64,000 nucleotides of DNA from NCBI GenBank assembly GCA_003118195.1, contig BEXV01000137.1, positions 268,646 to 332,645 on the forward strand, written 5' to 3'. Numbering within the stretch: the stretch's first letter is position 1; each line of letters starts with the position of its first letter. This document shows positions 57,064-64,000 of this stretch, one piece after another. The stretch comes from Hemicentrotus pulcherrimus (taxonomy: Eukaryota > Echinodermata > Echinoidea > Camarodonta > Strongylocentrotidae). Below the pieces are notes generated by a model. The model searched no databases and was not told where the DNA came from. It was given only the letters and a program-made list of their open reading frames with translations. Position numbers and translations under genes: made by a program.

Positions 57064-57712
57064 TAATAATAATGATAACATACTAGGAAAGGGATATGGC
57101 AGGTAATTCACTCATCTTTGTCATCTCTTTTTGCTTATCACATGAAACACAGCTTTATAATAAGCATTGTGAATTTACTGAAACAAAAACTTTCTTTAAA
57201 GAAATATGAGACATTTAGCTTGAAGACTTGCAAAAAACTATGAGCGTCATTTTCAAGAATTCTCCGTAATGAGAGAGTGTATATCTCTAATAACATTTCT
57301 TTAAAAACACTTTATCTGTGATAAACAGAATCTAAGATGTAAAAATCATATCCCCCTCCCCTGCTACAACACAAATACACAATTTCTAAATACAGGGTCA
57401 TGATTATGCATTTTGAGTATTTTTCTTTTAAACTTTGTATCGGGTTTGTTCCTTGCCAGAATATTTATGAACCAGGGCAGCTTTTCACGAAACCGTGAAG
57501 ATCGCCAACACCCCACATTTCAAGGGATGTTGGTGAACTTACACTTATGATGGTTTTGTGAAACGATGCCCATGGGAATCTGGATCTAAACGGTGGATGA
57601 CCAGTCCTAAAAGTTATTTCACCCTCCTTTTCTGTCTTTCTCTGTGCTTCTTTCTCCTCTTCCACGCCATGTCACTCTTGTTTATTTCATTTCAATTTAG
57701 ACCTTCTGTTTA

Positions 57713-58229
57713 CCATACATTTTCGTAATGAAACACAAATGATGCATATGCCTTTGTGAGGCACCTCGATACAAATAATTTGATTTGCTTGTTAGGAATA
57801 AATGTATTTCATTCACCTGTTAGGAAGAAATGTATCTTCATAGTCAAAATGCGAATCGCATACATTAGTTTTTGCTAGCTAGGTAGGACAAACATTATGG
57901 CCCGAATTCACAAAGGAGGTTTGTCGACAAACCTCACAAACCTAGGTTTAAGTGCGTCATATGACGCGTTTTGACGCGTTTCAGACCAAGGTTTGTCTGA
58001 ACCTTGGTCTGAAACGCATCGAAACGCATCATAATGACGAACATAAACCTAGGTTTGTCGACAAACCTCCTTTGTGAATTCGGGCTTATGACTTGTCCTA
58101 CCTAGCAACATGTAAAATATGCATTTTGCCTTCTGACTATTTGAAATACAATTATTTGTTTCAGATGAATGAAATAATCGTATCAAGGCACTTATATTTA
58201 TAAATTTGATTACATTACGACAATAGCCT
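57713..58229. mobile_element. Palindromic MITE, family A, copy 3, split by a younger foldback
   Basis: The left end contains TTTTCGTAATGAAAC and the right end TGATTACATTACGAC, inverted relative to each other. Arms include GGTAGGACAA (left) and TTGTCCTACC (right) around the original loop. A 186-bp foldback element (57900-58085) is inserted in that loop. Without it the element would be about 326 bp, close to the 307-bp copy 1. Confidence 0.75.
57900..58085. mobile_element. Near-perfect foldback MITE with TTATG target duplication
   Basis: The outer 35 bp (beginning GCCCGAATTCACAAAGG) are an exact inverted repeat, and most of the 186 bp can pair, with a loop near 57995. TTATG occurs directly on both sides (57895-57899 and 58086-58090), as expected for a 5-bp target-site duplication. 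Perfect arms indicate a recent insertion. It contains several CG dinucleotides (GACGCGTT, AACGCATC), unusual for this AT-rich region. No coding capacity. Confidence 0.9.
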
Positions 58230-58527
58230 TTTCATGCACACTTCTTGAACATGAGGTGACCTTCAAAAGTTTGCCAGACAAAGCAACAACGAATGTACGA
58301 ATTTAATGTTGTATTTAAGTTTGTTTCATGATTTTTAAAGTACTTTGTTACTCCGTTTTACCCTAGTTTTACCATATTGAACTGAACTTAATTGAATTTC
58401 GCCGAATCTGTCATGGCAATAGGTTACCACCCCTCTACACGCCCATCTCTTGTCCACTTAAAAAAAAAAAACTCTTTTAACTCTTTTATCTTTATCTTCT
58501 CTTTCTTCTANCCCAATGGTGTACATG

Positions 58528-60133
58528 TTCAGCGTATATAGCTTTAAAATCACATTTGCTTTACAGTTACTCAAAAATACTACCTTCCACGATTATGCAT
58601 ATATTCATCAGGATGCATTCAGGATTCATTAGAATATCCTTTAGTCTAATCATTTCTCTAGCTACTGATTGGGTAGGCAGGTGTACATGCAAATACCTAC
58701 TGATGAATATGTTCGACGTAGACGGAGACGTGGTACAAAAAGTGGAAACTTTTAGTAACTGTGAAACTTATATGATATCTAAACCATACATAGCCTGAAA
58801 TTCAAATGTACCTGAAGGCTGAAAAATGTAGCCAAGTAATTCGAAGGACAGTTATCTGACTGCCATCGCTCAGAGGCTTTCTAGGGCGGACCCCTGCTAG
58901 AGACTAGGGTGTGTCTTTCGGATGGTGACGGTACAACACTGTCACCAGACGTGTGGAAAGTCTAAGTCGTCACAGGATGGGTTCTTGCTGGAGGATTCTT
59001 GTCATAATATCTTATCTATGATATCAGGAGGGTGTTATTTGATGATAACACTTGAAAACAACTATATATCTCTTTCTGTCTATATTTCAAACATCTACTA
59101 TTTTTATATCATTTCTAAGAGATTAAGAATTAACTTTGTAATGAAAATCTAGGAAAGTTTGGAAGAAGTTTCTCTTCCAAAACTCAGCCGTTGCCAATCC
59201 CACCCACCCAGTGATACATTTTACTGGGGTATAGGCTTTAGATATCATTTTTGTTGCACAGTTAGTAAAACCTTTCATGTGTCAAGCATGCATAATTTAA
59301 GTATTTGCATGTACCTCCTACCATACCCAATCATGAGGAAGAAAGTGATAATCAATGATAGCCAATAGCCAATGATAGAATATATTCAAATAACATCTGA
59401 TGAATATGCATGATTATATACACATGAGAGGTTTTACTAACTGTGCAACAAACATGATATCTAAAGCCTATACCCTAGTAAAATTTATCAATGGGTGGGA
59501 GGGATTGGCAACGGCTGGGTTTTGGAAGATAGACTTCTTCCAATCCAAACTTTTCAAGATTCTGATTATCAAAGTTCATTCTTTAATCTCTGAGAAATTA
59601 GGAATATGAAAGAAGTATATGTTTGAAATGTTTGAAATGTGTGCATAGACAAAGAGAAAGAATCATGTATAGATGTTTTCAAGGTATCATAATATAACAC
59701 CATCCTGATATCATAGTCTTTATGACAAGAAGCACCCAGTAATAGTCCATCTAAGTGTGTGTGTGAGTGTGTGTGCGGGTGTGTGAGGGATTTCCACACG
59801 TCTGGTGACGGCGTTTCATCGTCACCAACCGAAAGACGGTACCCAGTCTCGAGCAGGGGTCCGCCCGAATAAGTCTTTTGATCAAAGACTGATTTACATT
59901 TTCACATTGAAATCTTGTTAGAATTTCAAGATATTTAAAGTTTATATATCATATAAGTTTTACAGTTACTAAAAGTGCCCACTTTTGTGGAGCATATTCA
60001 TTGTACTGCCTGCCATACCCAATCATTAGCAAGAGATGCATTAGAATAAAGGATATTCTAATGCATCCTGATGAATATGCATGATTTTGGTCAGGAAGGA
60101 AGTACTTTTTTAAAGCTATTATATGCGCTGAAC
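58528..60133. mobile_element. 1.6-kb imperfect palindrome (foldback element), arms about 800 bp
   Basis: The left end GTTCAGCGTATATAGCTTTAAA pairs with TTTAAAGCTATTATATGCGCTGAAC at the right end, allowing small gaps. Further arm pairs include GGCGGACCCCTGCT / AGCAGGGGTCCGCC (58887 and 59854 areas), CACCAGACGTGTGGAAA and its inverse, and GCCGTTGCCAATCCCACCCA / TGGGTGGGAGGGATTGGCAACGGC-like pairing nearer the centre at about 59,330. The sub-motif ATACCCAATCAT occurs at least three times, so arms are themselves composite. No protein-coding region is seen. It may be a non-autonomous foldback transposon or an inverted duplication. Confidence 0.8.
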
Positions 60134-60140
60134 GCTTATA

Positions 60141-60290
60141 ACCTAGGCGTTGTGGCGTGCGCCAGTAATCCAGCTGATATGGAAGTTACGAACTGAAATT
60201 AGCCAAGGATCAGACGCAGGTTCGAAACTGAGCAACGTCTTTCGGATGGTGACGTTTAAAGGTCGGTCCCTAGACGTAAGTAATCATATT
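60141..60290 (+). mobile_element. SINE-like unit with pol III A and B boxes, 7SL- or tRNA-derived
   Basis: A head GGCGTTGTGGCGTGCGCC then AGTAATCCAGCT resembles the 5' Alu domain of 7SL RNA (general form GGTGGCGYGTGCCTGTARTCC). GGTTCGAAAC at 60219-60228 is a good B box, about 70 bp further on. It continues CAACGTCTTTCGGATGGTGACG, a module that also occurs in both arms of the adjacent palindrome (58920 and 59820 areas). A class II tRNA (Leu/Ser-type) origin is the main alternative, since GCAGGTTCGAA also fits a T-arm. Confidence 0.4.
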
Positions 60291-61290
60291 TGATTGATAT
60301 ATACTAATGCACACATACACTACCATTTTTGACCAAATGGAAAGGGCTCATCGTTTTCGCCCCCAAAATGAAAATTTTCCCTTTTGTTTGTTTGGTCTAA
60401 ATGAACATCCTCATACATCAGTGGCTTGGTCGAATCCCAATTATTGAGAGGTGTTTTGGCATATTTGGGAAATGTGGAAAATCATAAATTTTGGGCCAAA
60501 ATGGCAAGGGGTTAGCTCATCGATCAGTCTCTATCTCTCTCCTTTTCTACTCTTTTGACCACCCTCTCTATTTCTCACTCTTTATCAGACTACCCCCTCC
60601 CCCCCCCATCATAACAACCCTCCATTTCTGCTTCCCTTAATGAGTAATTAAGGCAGGGACAAATCATCAAAACAATAAATGATTTTATTCACATTTTATT
60701 CTTCACATATCAATACTCATTTCAAGAAATTTACAATTTTCTACTTAGCATGAAACCTATATTCAAAATACAATAACTATTGCTCAAAGAATGGAAAAAT
60801 GGACGGATACAGTTCATAAAATAAATTTTCAATAAATAGTACCAAGTACCAAATACTTCACAGCTAATTCTGTCTAAGATTATTAATAAATAAATTCTGT
60901 TATCATATGAATTCATAGTATTCAATAATATCTAAGGGCAGTTGGGCTAGTAATGTGTTGTAGTCAATCATATATTTTAGTATGATGTTGAAGATCTCAA
61001 TGTTTCTAACCAACCTGATAATGCAATTCTTTTTCTGACAATCTTTCCTTCAAACAAACGATCATTTTTGCAATGTCTGTACCCTGCAAATTTCATATTT
61101 TAACAGGATTCTTGAAACACAAAAATTACAGAAACTTATTCACAATCGGAGGTCAACATGGTATTTCTGTTATATACAATTTCATGATTATATAAATAAT
61201 ATATATTCGTTGTAATTAAACATTTCTATATTTAAATATTTTTTCTTTGTTGGGTAAAAATATTGCAATCCAGCTGTGGAATTGTTTTAA

Positions 61291-61473
61291 AGCCCATCTG
61301 TACTACTTTGGCCAGGGGAAATTAGACCTCCCTGCAAGGTCACTGACAGGTGGTTATCTCATCAAATCAGCACTGAATTAACTAAGAAGGGGATCATGGG
61401 GGACCAATAGGCACCGATTAGGCATTGATAGCTATATAGAGGGCGCAAGTAGCTATAAGTTGTGCAGTGGGGC
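61291..61473 (+). mobile_element. TTAA-flanked MITE, family B, copy 3
   Basis: 183 bp between TTAA at 61287-61290 and 61474-61477. The ends AGCCCATCTGTACTACTT and, inverted, GCCCCACTGCACAACTT match at most positions. Body includes TATATAGAGGGCGCAAGTAG as in the two intron-1 copies. Confidence 0.8.
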
Positions 61474-62147
61474 TTAAATAAATCTTTAATCTTTTTGAAA
61501 ATAAGTTTCTAGGTGCATCAGTATGGTCTAACATTCTTTTTTATTAAAATATATTTCTACAACATCTTGTTTGAAAACCTGGTTAGGAACTCTTATTGGT
61601 TGGTTTCTTCTGAACTTCAAATCAAGATAGAACTTATCCTGTGTTTTAGGAGCTAGGACATGACACATATTTTCCCCAGACGGTAATTTTTAAGTATTTG
61701 GGGTTAGCATTGTACTATAATACAATGTTGTAACCTGTTTTCAAATGTATAAAGAAGAAGCACAATAGAGACTCGATACCAAGTCGTTGAATAACCAACC
61801 TATAGTTCATTAAAAGCTGTGATATCTTCATTTATTTTACACACCAAGAGACATTATTGATACCTAAATTAGGTAACAAAGCATCGTATTAAACACAACA
61901 CGCCTAATCATTCTCTCTCTAAACGAAGAAGTAAAAATAAAGATATACAAAGATAAAATGACTGCATACGATGTATTTAAAATATTGGGCCGGTCTGGAA
62001 TGGAATGATGGTTTATTCTTCTTTCGTGTCCATCATCTGATCTCAAATGTTCTGCAAGGCTTTTGCACACTGAAGAGCCTTCTCATTTGCTGCCACTAGG
62101 TCTTCCAGGCAGCATTGGTCATCTAGGAGTGGGCATCTGGTTTATTG

Positions 62148-62312
62148 TAAATAAGCAACTAGGGGACCTACAGCTATTTAGTCAATTCCAAGGGGCTTGG
62201 TAATGAGGATTAATGCAATACCAGAGGACACTAGCGCGTTGCCTTGGTGTTGAACCCCAGGCTTTTAAGTTACGAGACTTCCGCTCTAACCACTGAGCTA
62301 TCGGGCCTCGAT
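62148..62312 (-). mobile_element. tRNA-derived SINE (tRNA-Thr-like head)
   Basis: On the - strand the head reads CCCGATAGCTCAGTGGTTAG, an intact A box (62284-62300), then an anticodon-like loop CTCGTAA and a B box GGGGTTCAACACC (62246-62258). The acceptor stem does not pair cleanly and a SINE body follows, so this is a retroposon rather than a functional tRNA. Loop CTCGTAA would give anticodon CGT (Thr). Confidence 0.7.
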
Positions 62313-62425
62313 CCTCTTGAAGTGATGACTGGAGATTCAAGGAAATATTACACATTTTCTAGATTCGTATCCTTTGCCAACAGAATAATTATTGCAGAAA
62401 TGAATCCTGATTGAAGCGATTATTG

Positions 62426-62476
62426 TCATCTGTCGCTGTACAGCCGTAGCTTGCCGTCCAAAGTTGCTGTTACAAT
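62426..62476 (-). CDS. Probable last coding exon of a WD40-repeat protein
   Basis: Read on the - strand, a pyrimidine tract ending CCCTCTTTGGTCTACAG is followed by 16 codons, IVTATLDGKLRLYSDR, and TGA. The peptide looks like the end of a WD40 blade (compare the general form VxxxxDGxxRLW/Y), with a short C-terminal cap. One other frame is also open here but does not resemble a known motif. No upstream exon of this gene was found in the remaining 1.5 kb, so the gene would begin beyond the right edge of the window. The family call rests on 16 residues. Confidence 0.45.
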   Translation of the reverse strand: MVTATLDGKLRLYSDR

Positions 62477-62726
62477 CTGTAGACCAAAGAGGGAAAATAA
62501 TTGGACAATTTTATGGCATTAGACGATAAAATTGTGCTCTGTATTATTTCATCTAATCTACTCAATCTTCATATTCTGTTCAAATTTTATCAAATTTTTC
62601 TGTAGGAACTGGTAGTACCTGTATTAAGTCTTTGGGAAGGAGTAAATTCAGAAGCCAACTGGTTAAGAATACCTTTGAAGTTTTAGGCTTCCTGGGAGAA
62701 GTTTCAATTGTAAAGAAATTGTTGGC

Positions 62727-62947
62727 TTGCAGCCTTGCACCCAGTAGATAAAGATTGTCTGCTCGATCTTGTAATTGAAAACAAGTCAGAAAAAATCTTG
62801 AAACCAACATGAGTTGAACCTGCCATCTACTGCTTGCCGGGCAGAGACTCTACCACTAGGCCATCGTGTGTCAGTGGCTCTCCTGACTTGTTTTAAATTA
62901 CAAGATGAACCACGCCAACTTTATGTACTGGGTGCAAGCCAAAAATT
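62727..62947. mobile_element. tRNA-headed SINE flanked by an inverted copy of its own body
   Basis: On the - strand GATGGCCTAGTGGTAGAG (A box, 62848-62862) and GGTTCAACTC (B box, 62811-62820) form a tRNA-like head, followed by a body with GACTTGTTTTCAATTACAAG and CTACTGGGTGCAAG. The same body is present in the opposite orientation at 62882-62947 (+ strand GACTTGTTTTAAATTACAAG, GTACTGGGTGCAAGCC). The head thus lies between two inverted bodies, a palindrome with a loop of about 85 bp. Confidence 0.65.
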
Positions 62948-62989
62948 TTCTTCACATGAATGGTGAAGAATACTACATCATTGCGGAAG

Positions 62990-63266
62990 TGACCTATTGT
63001 TATCTCATATTATTATGTNTTGTGATTTTGTATGTTATTGTATCTAAATGTTTTTAATGATGAATGGAATAAATTATCTTAGCTTATCCTATCTTATTAA
63101 TACTGATTTATTGTCAAAATCAATATATCATGTTATGCTATGTTATATATTACATTATGTGTTATTAATTTTGTTTGTAAACTTTTGTAATTCGGCTAAA
63201 CGCCGCAACGAAAGTTTTATTTGAAATAAACCGTTTTGAATGAATGAATGAATGAATGAATGAATG
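62990..63266 (+). mobile_element. Possible 3' end of an L2/CR1-type LINE with (TGAA)n tail
   Basis: An AT-rich stretch ends CGGCTAAACGCCG, a small hairpin, then AAATAAACCGTTT and about eight TGAA units (63235-63266). A short hairpin followed by a TGAA-type microsatellite tail is a known form of L2-clade 3' ends. No reverse transcriptase is present, so it is a tail fragment. Confidence 0.4.
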
Positions 63267-63434
63267 TACATGTATGGAAAGTGAAATCCATCTATAGAGA
63301 TACCGTTATCCATAGCAGGTGAATGGAACAGTGTTCAGGGGTTCTGGAGATTGAGAATCCAGGGAGTTGCATGCTGGGATCCCCCAACTCCCTGTTAACC
63401 AGATCTACCGGTATTCTCTTTCAACTTATCTAAC

Positions 63435-63560
63435 CGAATTCGTTTTCACTGGCTGCCTGCCGTAGCAACAAACAACAAGCTCCGTTTCGTTGACGATCAG
63501 CATGCATGGAGTCTTTCGTCTTTTTTGTTGTTAGGGCAGACAGCCAGTGGAACAGATTCG
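63435..63560. mobile_element. Small foldback element, 126 bp
   Basis: The left arm CGAATTCGTTTTCACTGGCT, then GCCTGCC and AACAACAA, is matched in inverse by TTGTTGTT, GGGCAGACAGCCAGTGG and AACAGATTCG at the right. Arms are about 45 bp with a few mismatches. Non-coding. Confidence 0.6.
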
Positions 63561-64000
63561 TTTAATACAATTATGGAAATGCAAGCATTACTTTAAACTG
63601 TAGTGACTTGACCTTGAAAGAACTTTACGTTTTCAAATATTATTGTCTTGTCTTTATTGTGTGGCTTGAAGTCTGGCCTTTCATTCAATTGTCACCCATT
63701 TCTATAGCGACACCTGTAACATTATTAGAGTGCCAGGCTCACATACTTTCTCTGGCAAGCACATTCTAAACCCTATTGTATGGGGATGTGCAGTTATTCT
63801 GACAAGCACATTCCACAGCTGTTCTTATGGAGCATGCACACGTCTTTTAGAGAGAGCCTAAAGTCTACACGAAAGCTAATTCATCTTCATCATAGCTCAT
63901 GTCCTTCTTCTTCGCTCGAATCTCTACTAGGTTCCAACATGAAGCTGTACTGAAGGCCTTATTACTTTATTGAGATTATGAGTTTCTTCTCCCTGACTTT

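Larger units (their letters stand above)
60660..62425 (-). other. Possible 3' UTR of the WD40-type gene, with a TTAA MITE and a SINE inserted
   Basis: Downstream of the TGA on the - strand the DNA is AT-rich without ORFs. AATAAA on the - strand lies at 60684-60689 and 60695-60700. If the exon at 62426-62476 is real, the UTR would be about 1.75 kb and carry the tRNA-derived SINE (62148-62312) and a MITE (61291-61473). Inferred from signals only. Confidence 0.3.

Noticed and set aside
56553..57111. ORFs of more than 170 codons on both strands
   Set aside because: They consist almost wholly of gap Ns.
62246..62300. Functional tRNA-Thr gene on the - strand
   Set aside because: A and B boxes are present but the acceptor stem does not pair and a SINE body follows; a related truncated copy exists at 33521.

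Overview
The window looks like chromosomal DNA of a marine invertebrate deuterostome, most likely an echinoderm such as a sea urchin. This is inferred from AT-rich DNA with long GT-AG introns, dense foldback elements, MITEs and SINEs, and an AHNAK-like protein. There are no prokaryotic features. The sequence has two N runs (22936-22972 and 56609-57063) and a few single Ns.

One gene dominates. On the + strand, four exons (15520-15817, 30137-30232, 34494-34585, 35199-53597) join with matching phases (1, 1, 0) and GT-AG borders into one reading frame of about 6,294 residues. The last exon is 18.4 kb with no internal stop. It encodes a giant Gly/Asp/Lys-rich repeat protein with motifs like those of vertebrate AHNAK (DVDIKGPKV, KMPKF, SGPDLDV). 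A 1,700-residue non-repetitive tail ends in a Gln-rich coiled coil. Exon 1 does not encode the PDZ-like domain expected for AHNAK. It starts MGNKAS, a textbook N-myristoylation signal, followed by KKKRRLSFNLRNSFRRSG, which resembles the MARCKS effector domain. Within intron 1, two further ATG exons have the same phase-1 end and could replace exon 1: 27915-27975 (also a myristoylation-type start, MGQLLS, then an acidic Trp-rich segment, with a TATA box about 195 bp upstream) and 16216-16312. The gene may therefore make one giant submembrane scaffold with interchangeable membrane-targeting heads. The 3' UTR probably runs to about 56,345.

Region by region: 1-15.5 kb is non-coding with simple repeats and one foldback element. 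15.5-35.2 kb holds the small exons in long introns rich in MITEs, minisatellites and one SINE. 35.2-53.6 kb is the giant exon, including six copies of a 165-bp repeat and a run of 321-bp repeats. 53.6-56.3 kb is UTR. 57.7-63.6 kb is a nest of mobile DNA: a young foldback element with TTATG target duplications inside an older one, a 1.6-kb imperfect palindrome, a pol III SINE-like unit, tRNA-derived SINEs and a LINE-like tail with (TGAA)n. A probable last exon of a WD40-type gene lies on the - strand at 62426-62476; the rest of that gene would lie to the right.
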